Shown here in pieces: positions 9,533-17,916 of a stretch of 64,000 bases of DNA. The notes under the pieces are model-generated. The model was given only the letters and a program-made list of their open reading frames with translations. It was not told where the DNA came from and made no database searches. The DNA comes from Io17-Chloro-G2 sp965226825. GTDB lineage: Bacteria; Chloroflexota; Dehalococcoidia; Lucifugimonadales; UBA3495. The translations under genes and the position numbers were made by a program. Location of the stretch: positions 1,240,001 to 1,304,000 of the forward strand of contig CBDDED010000003.1 in assembly GCA_965226825.1 (NCBI GenBank), written 5' to 3'. How positions within the stretch are numbered: position 1 is the stretch's first letter; each line of letters begins with the position of its first letter.

Positions 9533-9616
9533 TTACTTGCGGAGCAATTTAGAGGGAAGCACCACCCACAGTCCGAAGAGCCCGATAAATACACCTGCTG
9601 CAACGATGGCTTCCAT
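9533..9616 (-). CDS. 27-residue single-pass membrane microprotein, copy 2
   Basis: Identical in amino-acid and nucleotide sequence to copy 1, including the GGAGG ribosome-binding site 5 nt upstream. The ATG is at 9616 and the TAA at 9533-9535. Perfect identity of the coding part, while flanking bases have drifted, suggests either a recent duplication or selection on the peptide. Function unknown. Confidence 0.7.
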   Translation of the reverse strand: MEAIVAAGVFIGLFGLWVVLPSKLLRK

Positions 9617-9896
9617 GATTGCCTCCACAAATAACTTACATACTCTATTTTAGACAGTGGTGTTACAACCATTTTTCCTGTTTGTTAAATTCTCGTTACA
9701 AATTCCCAGTATTGGGACCGACCTTTCCAGCCTTTCTGGGACAACCCCAGCCGGTTCTCCACTTCAAGGCGGTCGCTGGCGTCCGCTCCTCCGTCATTCC
9801 CGCCGAAGAGATAGACCGGGGAACCTGATGCAATGGTGAAGGTTGTGACGGGGAGCGCCTTTCCGTCATTCCGGTCTGGTTCCGGGACCGAGTCCA

Positions 9897-9930
9897 CAAA
9901 AAACCGCCGGGGGCTTTTCGGGCCCCCGGC
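9897..9930 (-). terminator. Intrinsic terminator of amtB
   Basis: On the minus strand GCCGGGGGC (9922-9930) pairs perfectly with GCCCCCGGC (9906-9914) around a 7-nt loop, followed by GG and a T-rich run. It lies about 40 bp past the amtB stop. Confidence 0.85.
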
Positions 9931-9969
9931 GTTCTGAATACCTCAGGTTTGATCTGGGTTATGTACGGT

Positions 9970-11292
9970 TCAGCTGGCCGCCGGACCGTATGCCTCGAGC
10001 CCGTGTTCTGCAAGGTCCAAACCTTCCAACTGCTCCGCATCCGAAGCCCGAATCCCGCCCATGGAGACTTTGAGCACCATGAACAGTACGAATCCGGTGG
10101 CCAGGGACCAGCCCAGGACCACGCCCATGCTGATCAACTGGGAAACAATCTGCAGGCTGTTGCCCGCTATGAGGCCGTCAACCCCGTTGTTTCCGTTGGC
10201 GAATATTCCGACCGCCAACAGTCCCCAGAGACCGGTGACACCGTGGACCGAGACGGCGCTAACCGGGTCGTCTATCTTCAGCACGTTCTCAATCACCATC
10301 ACCGAGACAATCATAATGGGAGCCGAGATTGCGCCAATCACGACGGCGGACCAAGGTTCTACGAAGGCGACCGGGGCCGTGATTCCCACCAAGCCGGCCA
10401 GAGCTCCGTTACAGGCCATCAAGATGTCGGCTTTTCCCGTGCGCACCAGTTGGATGTACAGGGCTACCACTGCGCCGGTTGCGCCGGACAAAAGGGTGTT
10501 AGCGGCGTTGAGCCCGATGGAGTCTCCCGTGTTGATGTTGAATCCGAACCAACCAAAGAACAGGATGAAGGTCCCGATCACCACGTAGGGCACGTTATGG
10601 CCCACGATCGGGTTTGCCGTGCCGTTGGCGTTGTACTTGCCCAACCGGGGACCAACGATAGCGGCGCCGGTCAGCGCAACGAATCCACCCACGGCGTGGA
10701 CCACACCCGAACCTGCATAGTCGGCTGCGGCGGGCAGGCCGAGGACGTCCAAGTTGCCCAACCAGCCTCCGCCCCAAACCCAGTGACCGTACAAGGGATA
10801 GATGACCGCACCTACGATAAAGCTATAAGCGAGGTATGCCTGGGTTTTGGTCCGCTCAGCCATGGCGCCGGCCACGATGGTGGCGGCTGTGGCAGCGAAG
10901 ACCATTTGGAAAACCCAGTCAACGTAAGTCTGCCCATCGGCCCCGTCAGTAAGGAAGAAGTTGGTAGTCCCGGCAATCCCCGCCGCCGAGACGCCCCACA
11001 TCAGAGCAAACCCGAATGCCCAGAAACCCAGGGACGCGATGGCGAAGTCCATAAAGCTTTTGGTCATGTAGTTGGCTGTGTTTTTCGACCTGATCAGGCC
11101 GGCGCCCAAGAAGGCAAAGCCCGCCTGCATGAAGAACACGAGGAACGCCCCGATCATCCAAATTACATTCGCGCCTTGATCCAACTTATCGGCATCAGAT
11201 GTGACGTCCTGGGCGAAAGCAATGTTGTACCCGGCCAAAACTGCCGCGGCGAAAAAACCGGCTACCAGTAGAGGCAAAACCCTGCGTAACAT
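9970..11292 (-). CDS. amtB: Ammonium transporter
   Basis: Amt/MEP/Rh-family ammonium channel. The preferred start, MLRRVLPLLVAGF at 11292, has a G6-containing ribosome site 7 nt upstream and a cleavable signal peptide (AAVLAGYNIAFAQ); a longer frame to 11346 adds 18 residues. The mature part has the family's 11 helices, with LGAGLIRSKN after helix 1. Both pore histidines are present, in VVHAVGGFVA and VHGVTGLWG. The C-terminal tail (MGGIRASDAEQLEGLDLAEHG) carries the usual regulatory motif that contacts GlnK/PII, although no glnK gene lies nearby. Confidence 0.95.
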   Translation of the reverse strand: MLRRVLPLLVAGFFAAAVLAGYNIAFAQDVTSDADKLDQGANVIWMIGAFLVFFMQAGFAFLGAGLIRSKNTANYMTKSFMDFAIASLGFWAFGFALMWGVSAAGIAGTTNFFLTDGADGQTYVDWVFQMVFAATAATIVAGAMAERTKTQAYLAYSFIVGAVIYPLYGHWVWGGGWLGNLDVLGLPAAADYAGSGVVHAVGGFVALTGAAIVGPRLGKYNANGTANPIVGHNVPYVVIGTFILFFGWFGFNINTGDSIGLNAANTLLSGATGAVVALYIQLVRTGKADILMACNGALAGLVGITAPVAFVEPWSAVVIGAISAPIMIVSVMVIENVLKIDDPVSAVSVHGVTGLWGLLAVGIFANGNNGVDGLIAGNSLQIVSQLISMGVVLGWSLATGFVLFMVLKVSMGGIRASDAEQLEGLDLAEHGLEAYGPAAS

Positions 11293-11340
11293 TTGTGAAC
11301 CCCCCAAGCGATTTTCCGATTCAGATTGCCAGTTAGTATT

Positions 11341-11357
11341 AAACATACCTCATGTTT
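11341..11357. promoter_or_regulatory. Candidate operator upstream of amtB
   Basis: A perfect inverted repeat AAACAT-N5-ATGTTT lies about 50 bp upstream of the amtB start. A second one, GAAACT-N10-AGTTTC, lies at about 11380-11401. Spacing and position fit a dimeric repressor or activator site for nitrogen control, but no regulator consensus was matched. Confidence 0.3.
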
Positions 11358-11562
11358 CCAGCGGGTTGCCAAGGGGTAACGAAACTATTTCCGACAAGTT
11401 TCACTTATGTTAAATCCGGCTTCATGTTGCTTGGCCCACTTCTTTGGCAGAACGGATTCGGCCGTGGTTGGGTCGCGATGCGGCGAACCGACTCCAGCGA
11501 CCGAATCCGTCATTCGGTTCCCTTTCGGGGCCTAGACTTTGGGGTAGATTGTAGTACTTCTC

Positions 11563-12408
11563 TTACGGCTTTTCGATGGGCGCTCCGACGATGCTGCCCC
11601 ATTCCGTCCAGGAACCATCGTAGTTGCGGACGTTTTGGTGTCCCAACAGCTGGGTCAGGACAAACCAGGTATGGGACGACCGCTCGCCAATGCGGCAATA
11701 GGCGATGGTCTCCTTGCTGCCATCGATGCCCTTGCTTCCATAAAGAGCGGCCAGGTCGTCGGCGCTCTTGAACGCGGCGTCCTCTCCCACGGACTGGGCC
11801 CAGGGGATGTTGGCTGCCCCGGGGATGTGCCCGCCACGTTGGGAACCCTCCTGGGGCAGGTTCTCCGGCGCTAGCAGTTCCCCGCTGTACTCCGCCGGAG
11901 CCCTGACGTCCACCAACGACACATTTCCCGTGCCCACAGCCGACAGAACGTAGTCCCGATAGGCCCGGATGTTCTCGTTGGGTTCCGAGGTCGTATAGGT
12001 CGTCTGCGCCGGGTTGACGGCATCGGTGGTCACGGGCCGGTTTTCCGCCAGCCACTTAACCCTTCCGCCGTTCATGAGTCGCACGTCACTGTGGCCGTAA
12101 TACTTCATCTGCCAGAAGGCCCAAGCGGCGAACCAGTTGTTGTTGTCCCCGTAGACGACCACCGTAGTGTTGGCGTCGACTCCCGCCGAGCCCAAAAGCT
12201 GCTCCATGTCCGCCTTGCTGATCAGGTCTCTCCGCACGTTCTGCTGGAGCTCGGACTGCCAGTTCCACCCCACTGCTCCGGCAATGTGGCCTTGGTCGTA
12301 TGCCGAAGTGTCCACGTCCACTTCAACCAGTCTTACTTGGGGGTCGCTGCCGTGTTCGGCAACCCATTCGGTGCTTACCAGGGATTCTGGGTGGGCGTAT
12401 TCCGCCAT
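11563..12408 (-). CDS. Tandem-rhodanese sulfurtransferase (thiosulfate/3-mercaptopyruvate type)
   Basis: A 281-residue protein with two rhodanese domains, the normal architecture of SseA-type sulfurtransferases that pass sulfane sulfur from thiosulfate or 3-mercaptopyruvate to an acceptor. The N-terminal domain (VRLVEVDVDTSAYDQGHI ... VVVYGDNNNW) has Asp in place of Cys and is structural. The C-terminal domain has the active loop CRIGERSSHTWF, with the catalytic Cys. The Arg-Ile-Gly-Glu-Arg loop resembles the thiosulfate-using CRxGxR type. The start is well set by AGGAGG 6-7 nt upstream (12414-12420). It is monocistronic. Confidence 0.9.
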   Translation of the reverse strand: MAEYAHPESLVSTEWVAEHGSDPQVRLVEVDVDTSAYDQGHIAGAVGWNWQSELQQNVRRDLISKADMEQLLGSAGVDANTTVVVYGDNNNWFAAWAFWQMKYYGHSDVRLMNGGRVKWLAENRPVTTDAVNPAQTTYTTSEPNENIRAYRDYVLSAVGTGNVSLVDVRAPAEYSGELLAPENLPQEGSQRGGHIPGAANIPWAQSVGEDAAFKSADDLAALYGSKGIDGSKETIAYCRIGERSSHTWFVLTQLLGHQNVRNYDGSWTEWGSIVGAPIEKP

Positions 12409-13064
12409 GATCTGCCTCCTGAAAAATTCACTTGATCTACTTTAGACAGGGCTTGCATCTTTAGGCAGGTCTTGCATCGGATCAAGGTAAAATCCGGAGG
12501 GCCGGTTGCCCGATGGGACCTGCAACCTCCACGCAGCTGCGGAGGTTGGCCTGGACACCCCGTCCCAACGTAACAAGCTTGTCCAATCGGCGTCTTTCGA
12601 CCCGGTCCAATCCGCCGTTTCATAAGAAAGTTGATCATAAAAGTGGGACAGGTTCCCAAGCAGAACCTCGCCAGGTTAGCCACCGGCTTCCCAAGGGACA
12701 AATCTTCCCGGACACAATGTGTCAATTATATGATAATCCCGGCGACAATGGGTTCCGCGACATGCGCGGCTATGGCACGCGTATTCCCGGGTAACAGGCG
12801 ATTCTTGCATCCAAGGACGAGGGGGCGCTGGATGCCCGCTGCGGCCAGAAAGAGGTGGGTGGGGAGCGGCGGATACCGCAGCGCAAGCGCTTTGATGTAA
12901 TCGCCTCCTTCAAGTCCATCGATTTTTGAGTGCGCTAGTGCTGATTCACGACCCTAATCCTTTTGCAATTTGAACCGGGCTCAATTATCATATGAGGACG
13001 ATCTCAATCGCGCGCGCCCGGTTTCCGCGGCAAACGGCCAGCGGGGACCTATTAGAGGATATGA
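12409..13064. other. Intergenic region between sulfurtransferase and ftsH
   Basis: About 650 bp without a believable gene. Near the sulfurtransferase, two imperfect copies of a 19-bp unit (CTTTAGACAGGGCTTGCAT and CTTTAGGCAGGTCTTGCAT, about 12440-12476) probably overlap its promoter. The ftsH promoter is at 12963-12991. The middle shows only weak traces of the dispersed repeat (about 12810-12850). Confidence 0.5.
12963..12991 (+). promoter_or_regulatory. Sigma70-type promoter of ftsH
   Basis: TTGCAA (12963-12968), a 17-bp spacer and TATCAT (12986-12991). Spacing is ideal and each box is close to consensus. Transcription would start about 65 nt before the ftsH ATG. Confidence 0.5.
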
Positions 13065-15059
13065 ATGGGAAGCAATAGATGGCTACGGAATAGTTTCGTC
13101 TACTTGCTGGTAATCATCGGCGTTATAGTCATTTTCTATACCTTGTTGCCGGGCTTTGGACGCAGCAACGAGCAACCGTTGACCACCGTCATTGCCATGG
13201 CCAAAAACAATGAGATCCGAGAGGTGGTCGTAGACGGGAAAAAGCTTACCGTTTACCCCAGGGTGAGCAACATTGCCACCGGCGAGCGGTTCAACAGCCG
13301 AATCGGCGCCGACACCGATATCATTGGCCTCTTGGTCGAAAGCGGCGCCGAGGTAGGCCCGCCCAGCGGCTTGGAGGTCGTCTTCAAAGGCTCCAGCGGC
13401 TTCAGCAGCCTTTTCGGCCTTTTGATTAACTTCCTACCCGTTATCATCTTCGGCGGCCTGATTTTGTTCATGATGCGGCAGGCTCAGGGCAGCAACAACC
13501 AGACCATGAGCTTTGGCCGGAGCCGCGCCCGAATGTTGCCCCTCAACCGCCCCGGAGTGTCCTTCGACGATGTGGCCGGCGTGGACGAAGCCAAAGCCGA
13601 ACTTTATGAAGTGGTTGAGTTCCTCAAATTCCCCGAGCGGTTCATGGCCATCGGGGCCAGGATTCCCAAGGGTGTGCTGCTGGTTGGACAACCCGGAACA
13701 GGCAAGACGCTGCTTGCCCGGGCCGTGGCGGGAGAGGCCGGAGTCCCCTTCTTCCACATAAGCGGCAGCGAATTTGTAGAAATGTTTGTCGGAGTCGGCG
13801 CGGCCCGGGTGCGGGACTTGTTTGAACAGGCCAAACGCAACGCCCCTTGCATTGTGTTCGTGGATGAGATTGATGCCGTGGGCCGCCACCGGGGCGCAGG
13901 CTTGGGCGGGGGCCACGACGAGCGGGAGCAGACCCTCAACCAGATCCTGGTGGAAATGGACGGATTCGAGACCAACACCAACATTATAGTCTTGGCCGCC
14001 ACCAACCGCCCCGACATCTTGGACCCCGCTCTACTCCGGCCCGGGCGGTTCGACCGCCGGGTTACCCTGGACCTTCCCGACGTAAGGGGGCGCCAGGCAA
14101 TCCTTAAAGTCCATTCAGCCGGCAAGCCATTGGCCCCTGAAGTCGCCCTGGACACACTGGCCAAGGAGACCCCCGGCTTCAGCGGAGCCGACCTCTCCAA
14201 CCTGGTCAACGAGGCCGCTATCCTGGCGGCGCGTCAGAACAAGAAAACTATATTCATGTCCGAGTTCGAGGAAGCGGTGGACCGAATCATCGCCGGACCC
14301 GAACGCAAGAGCCGGGTGATCAGCCCTCGTGAAAAAGAGATGACGGCCTACCATGAATCCGGCCACGCCCTGGTAGCCTGGATCCTGCCCCATGCGGACC
14401 GGGTGCACAAGATCTCCATAGTCTCCCGCGGCAACATGGGCGGGCATACATCCCTGCTGCCCGACGAGGACCGCTACCTGTGGACCAAGAACCAGTTCAG
14501 CGACATGCTAGCCGTTACCATGGGCGGACGGGTTGCCGAGGAACAGATCTTTGACGAGATGACCACCGGCGCCAGCAACGACATCGAAAGGGCTACCAAG
14601 ACGGCGCTGAGCATGATCAAACGCTACGGTATGAGCGCGTCATTGGGGCCCAGGACCTTTGGCAAACGGGAAGAGATGATTTTCCTGGGTCGGGAGATCA
14701 GCGAGGAGCGGGACTACGGCGACAAGGTGGCCGAAGAGATTGACGAGGAAGTCAAAGGGTTAATCGACGGAGCCTACCGCCGGGCCCAGGAAATTATCAC
14801 AGAGCATAAGACCAAGCTGGTTAAACTGGCCGAGCACCTGATTCAGCATGAAACGATGTCCGGCGCCAACTTGGGCCGCCTGTTCAATGACGAAGAATTT
14901 GGCGACTCCGGAGTCCCCGTGGTAACCCCCGAAGCGCCCCCGGAAAGTCCGGCATACACTGCCGCACCGCACCACCCGGCCCCGCCTCAGCCGGCGCCCA
15001 GCCTGCCGTCCTCGCTGGACCCAATGCCCCCGGCATCCGTGGGCAATGAAGACGGCTAG
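13065..15059 (+). CDS. ftsH: ATP-dependent zinc metalloprotease FtsH
   Basis: Membrane-anchored AAA+ protease of 664 residues, the usual length. It has an N-terminal helix (YLLVIIGVIVIFYTLLPGF), an extracytoplasmic domain, and a second helix (FLPVIIFGGLILFMM). The AAA module has Walker A GQPGTGKT (about 207-214), Walker B IVFVDEID and SRH NRPDILDPALLRPGRFDRR. The M41 protease site is HESGH at about 430-434, with the Asp ligand downstream. The tail is Pro/Ala-rich and disordered. An overlapping ATG at 13061 opens only five codons; the 13065 ATG follows AGAGGA at good spacing. hflK and hflC, encoding its usual membrane partners, lie just downstream. Confidence 0.97.
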   Translation: MGSNRWLRNSFVYLLVIIGVIVIFYTLLPGFGRSNEQPLTTVIAMAKNNEIREVVVDGKKLTVYPRVSNIATGERFNSRIGADTDIIGLLVESGAEVGPPSGLEVVFKGSSGFSSLFGLLINFLPVIIFGGLILFMMRQAQGSNNQTMSFGRSRARMLPLNRPGVSFDDVAGVDEAKAELYEVVEFLKFPERFMAIGARIPKGVLLVGQPGTGKTLLARAVAGEAGVPFFHISGSEFVEMFVGVGAARVRDLFEQAKRNAPCIVFVDEIDAVGRHRGAGLGGGHDEREQTLNQILVEMDGFETNTNIIVLAATNRPDILDPALLRPGRFDRRVTLDLPDVRGRQAILKVHSAGKPLAPEVALDTLAKETPGFSGADLSNLVNEAAILAARQNKKTIFMSEFEEAVDRIIAGPERKSRVISPREKEMTAYHESGHALVAWILPHADRVHKISIVSRGNMGGHTSLLPDEDRYLWTKNQFSDMLAVTMGGRVAEEQIFDEMTTGASNDIERATKTALSMIKRYGMSASLGPRTFGKREEMIFLGREISEERDYGDKVAEEIDEEVKGLIDGAYRRAQEIITEHKTKLVKLAEHLIQHETMSGANLGRLFNDEEFGDSGVPVVTPEAPPESPAYTAAPHHPAPPQPAPSLPSSLDPMPPASVGNEDG

Positions 15060-15131
15060 GGGCCATCGCTTCTGTCTCTAGAGGCTTTGGGACTCCGTAC
15101 ACCCAAGTTCCAAAGCGCAATGAGAATTCGA

Positions 15132-15174
15132 GAGAGCGGCCTGCTAAGTGGTTTGCAGGGCGCTTTCTTCGTTT
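15132..15174 (+). terminator. Hairpin ending ftsH, overlapping the 3' end of the opposite gene
   Basis: GAGAGCGGCCTGC (15132-15144) pairs with GCAGGGCGCTTTC (15155-15167) at 12 of 13 positions, then TTCGTTT follows. The 10-nt loop begins inside the stop codon of the minus-strand gene (15144-15146), so the two 3' ends share the structure. Confidence 0.5.
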
Positions 15175-15425
15175 ACAGGAGCTTCGATCGGCAACCCCCG
15201 GTAATAGATGCCCCATTGGCTCATCAGGTCCTGTACGCTCTTGTCATTCAATGCCGCTAACTCCCGGAAGAATCCCGCCAACGCATGACCCGGCATGGAT
15301 TCAGGGTCACAAACCCAGCTGCGTTCTGCCGGGACTACGTAAATCAAGCCGCTCTGATGCTCGCACGTCACCTGAATCCTCGTCATGTCGTCCGACGCGG
15401 TGATAGTCATACCATGTTCTGCCAT
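15144..15425 (-). CDS. Conserved-looking hypothetical protein, 93 residues
   Basis: I do not recognise a family. The start at 15425 (MAEHGMTITASDDM) is supported by GGAGG 9 nt upstream; the longer frame to 15440 includes the ribosome site. The protein is soluble and acidic, with two Cys (VTCEHQSG, SWVCDPES) and no membrane segment. The C-terminal half is predicted helical (GHALAGFFRELAALNDKSV). It is the only minus-strand gene in a 15-kb run of plus-strand genes and sits exactly between ftsH and hflK. A role with that complex is possible but not shown. Confidence 0.55.
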   Translation of the reverse strand: MAEHGMTITASDDMTRIQVTCEHQSGLIYVVPAERSWVCDPESMPGHALAGFFRELAALNDKSVQDLMSQWGIYYRGLPIEAPVNEESALQTT

Positions 15426-15729
15426 GAATTTGTCCTCCACTCAGAATCCATTCCATCAGAATCCGTTCCAAAAGAATTCAACCTGCACGGCCGCCGCATC
15501 AAAACAATTGGTCAGGCATAATGGGCATTCATCCCCGGGGCGCTCCCCGCCGGGTTGCGCCCCGGGAGTCCGTCGGCAGGGATTCACGACAGCTGTCGGA
15601 AGGCGTCCGACCGATGCCCGGATGTCTATTACCTGGGGAAGATGCTACAATCTACGTGCCCGCCCGAGAGCGGCCTTTAGACCAACGGCGGGGCGGGAAA
15701 GAGTGTAATACTACCGAGGGAATTATTCT

Positions 15730-16815
15730 ATGTACCCACCTGGCGGACCTAGGCAACCTGAGATAGACATTGACAAAATCTTATCCGGCTTCCGCACCAA
15801 CGCCGGCCGCGTCATGCAGCGACTGGGCGGCGGTGGCGTCGGGTTGGCGGTGGTCGGGTTTATCGGTGTCATCGCGGTCATTTGGGCGGCCACCGGATTT
15901 TACCAGATAGCTCCCGGAGAAGAGGCCGCCCTCCGCTTCTTCGGCTCGGTGCAGGAACCACCGGTTACGGATACCGGACTCCACTGGTGGTGGCCTGCGC
16001 CCGCTGGGAACACCAATAAGTTCGAGGTCAACCAGGTCAGGCGGATGGAACTGGGGTTTATCGGCGCAGAAGGAGTTGGCGACGCCAGCGTCCCGGTGGA
16101 AGCCCTGATGATCAGCGGCGACCTGAACATTATCGATGTCCGAATGGTGGTCCAATATGACATCCAGAACCTGTCGGATTTCCTGTTCCGGGTCAACGAC
16201 CCCGGAGAGGCGACGCGCGGTATCCCTTCCGGACAACCGGATGGCCGTACGCTGAAAGACGCCGCCGAAGCCGCCTTGAGGCTGGTTGTCGGACAAAGAG
16301 GTCTGGGCGACGTCTTGGCCGATGAAAGGGTTGAGGTGGAAGTAGCCACCCGGAGCAGGCTGCAAGCCATTCTGGATGAATATAACACCGGGATTAACGT
16401 TGTCAGCGTGGAGTTGCAAGACGTGCAGGCCCCAGAGGAGGTCCGCGACGCTTTCTTCGACGTGCTTCAGGCCAGACAGGACAAAGAAACAGCAATCAAC
16501 CAGGCTCAAGCCTACGAAAACCAGGTGATACCCGAGGCCCGTGGACAGGCGCAACAAATCATCCAGCCGGCCGAGGCGTTTAAACAGGCCCGAATCGCCA
16601 GGGCAGAGGGTGAAGCCTTACGGTTTACTTCGATCCTTGACCAGTACCGCCAATCAAAGGACGTTACCCGACGCCGCCTCTACCTTGAGGCCATGGAAGA
16701 TATCCTTCCGAGCGTAAACAAAATAATCATTTCCCCGGAAGCGAAATCAGTCGTGATTCTTGGCGCCGGCCAGGACGGCGCGCTGGTGCCGGTCCCGGTA
16801 GGCCCCAATCCCTAA
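15730..16815 (+). CDS. hflK: Membrane protease modulator HflK (SPFH/band 7)
   Basis: A 361-residue prohibitin-like protein. It has a Pro/Gly-rich cytosolic N-terminus, one membrane helix (GVGLAVVGFIGVIAVIWAA), then the band-7 domain beginning YQIAPGEEAALRFFG with GLHWWWPAP, typical of HflK. A long helical, charged region follows (LQARQDKETAINQAQAYEN), ending in a hydrophobic-Gly tail. HflK with HflC forms a ring-shaped cage around FtsH and tunes its proteolysis. hflC follows after 28 bp with its own ribosome site, so the two are co-transcribed. Confidence 0.92.
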   Translation: MYPPGGPRQPEIDIDKILSGFRTNAGRVMQRLGGGGVGLAVVGFIGVIAVIWAATGFYQIAPGEEAALRFFGSVQEPPVTDTGLHWWWPAPAGNTNKFEVNQVRRMELGFIGAEGVGDASVPVEALMISGDLNIIDVRMVVQYDIQNLSDFLFRVNDPGEATRGIPSGQPDGRTLKDAAEAALRLVVGQRGLGDVLADERVEVEVATRSRLQAILDEYNTGINVVSVELQDVQAPEEVRDAFFDVLQARQDKETAINQAQAYENQVIPEARGQAQQIIQPAEAFKQARIARAEGEALRFTSILDQYRQSKDVTRRRLYLEAMEDILPSVNKIIISPEAKSVVILGAGQDGALVPVPVGPNP

Positions 16816-16843
16816 CAGCCTTTTAGTCTTATAAGGTGAGCTA

Positions 16844-17821
16844 ATGAGAGTCGCCATCCCGGTTGGAGTCCTTTTTGTTCTGCTTCTTATCTTTCTCTGG
16901 CCCGGCCACGGCCAGTTGAAGGCTCTCTACGTGGTCGATGTCACGGAGCAAGTGATAGTCACGCGGTTCGGTGAAGTCCGCTCGATCAACACAAGCTCGG
17001 GTTTGTACGCCAAGGTCCCGTTTTTGGATAACGTCGCTTCCTATGATCGCAGGGTCCTGCGGATCGACGCTCCGCCCCAACGTATGCTGGACAAGGAAAT
17101 CAACCCGCTGGAAATCGACGCCTACTCTCGTTACCGGATCACCGATCCGTTGCAGTACCGAAAAACACTGCAAAACCCGGCCAACGCCGAACGCATATTG
17201 GGTCAACGTATCAATGCTGCGTTGCGGGCCGTGGTCGCCGACCGCAGCCGGGAGGAAATTATAGGGGGGGATTTCGAGGAGGACGACGAGGGCAACCCAA
17301 TCACCGACGACGAGGGCAACACCCAGGTGTTTGCCACGGAAACCCGTACCGAAATGTTGGAGGAAGTGCTGGCAGCCATCCGTCTCGCACTTGCAGAGGA
17401 GGCCGAGCCCTTCGGAATCGAGATGCTGGACGTGCGTATCAAGAGGGCGGACTTCCCAACGGAAGTGTCCGGCCGGATCTTCGAGCGCATGCGGTCTGAG
17501 CGGGAAAAGATCGCCCGCCGTCTCCGAGCCGAAGGCGAAGAGGAAGCCCGCAACCGCCGCGCCGCCGCTGACCGGGACGTGGAAATCATCCTGGCGGGCG
17601 CTGACCGCGACTCCAACCGCCTCCGTGGTGAAGGCGAAGCAGAGGCGATTTCCATCCTGGCCGATGCCCTGAACGCCGACCCCGAATTCTTCGCCTTCCA
17701 GAGAAGCATGGAGGCTTACCGGGCCTTCATGAGCCAGAACAGCACGGTAATTCTGTCTTCGGACGCCGAACTATTCCAATTCCTGCAGAGTCCCGGAGAC
17801 TCTGTAGGAGCTGGCAACTAA
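16844..17821 (+). CDS. hflC: Membrane protease modulator HflC (SPFH/band 7)
   Basis: A 325-residue partner of HflK. It has an N-terminal anchor (IPVGVLFVLLLIFLWPG), then a band-7 domain with VVDVTEQVIVTRFGEVRSI and GLYAKVPFLDNVASYDRRVL, diagnostic for HflC. An acidic insert (GGDFEEDDEGNPITDDEGN, about residues 143-161) sits where other HflC proteins vary. The C-terminal coiled coil is rich in Arg/Glu/Ala, ending in the HflC signature FAFQRSMEAYRAFM. The ribosome site AAGGTGAG lies 4 nt before the ATG. Confidence 0.92.
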   Translation: MRVAIPVGVLFVLLLIFLWPGHGQLKALYVVDVTEQVIVTRFGEVRSINTSSGLYAKVPFLDNVASYDRRVLRIDAPPQRMLDKEINPLEIDAYSRYRITDPLQYRKTLQNPANAERILGQRINAALRAVVADRSREEIIGGDFEEDDEGNPITDDEGNTQVFATETRTEMLEEVLAAIRLALAEEAEPFGIEMLDVRIKRADFPTEVSGRIFERMRSEREKIARRLRAEGEEEARNRRAAADRDVEIILAGADRDSNRLRGEGEAEAISILADALNADPEFFAFQRSMEAYRAFMSQNSTVILSSDAELFQFLQSPGDSVGAGN

Positions 17822-17916
17822 CTGCTCTGATCGACTTTGTCCAGCCGGGCCGTTCCTCCGGTCACCCACTCTACGGACCGGGCGAACGGCTGCGCTAGAC
17901 CCTATCTGATCGCTTA

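Larger units (their letters stand above)
9429..9723 (-). repeat. Duplicated transcription unit, copy 2
   Basis: Second copy of the 295-bp unit at 8921-9215. The spacer between the copies (9216-9428) is unrelated, so this is a spaced direct duplication rather than a simple tandem repeat. Confidence 0.85.

Noticed and set aside
8820..9653. Plus-strand open frames in the duplicated unit (including a 139-residue one)
   Set aside because: No ribosome sites; the signals of the unit (terminator T-run, SD, small ORF) all point to the minus strand.
9949..11271. 440-residue open frame opposite amtB
   Set aside because: Antisense shadow; amtB has all family motifs, a signal peptide and its own terminator.
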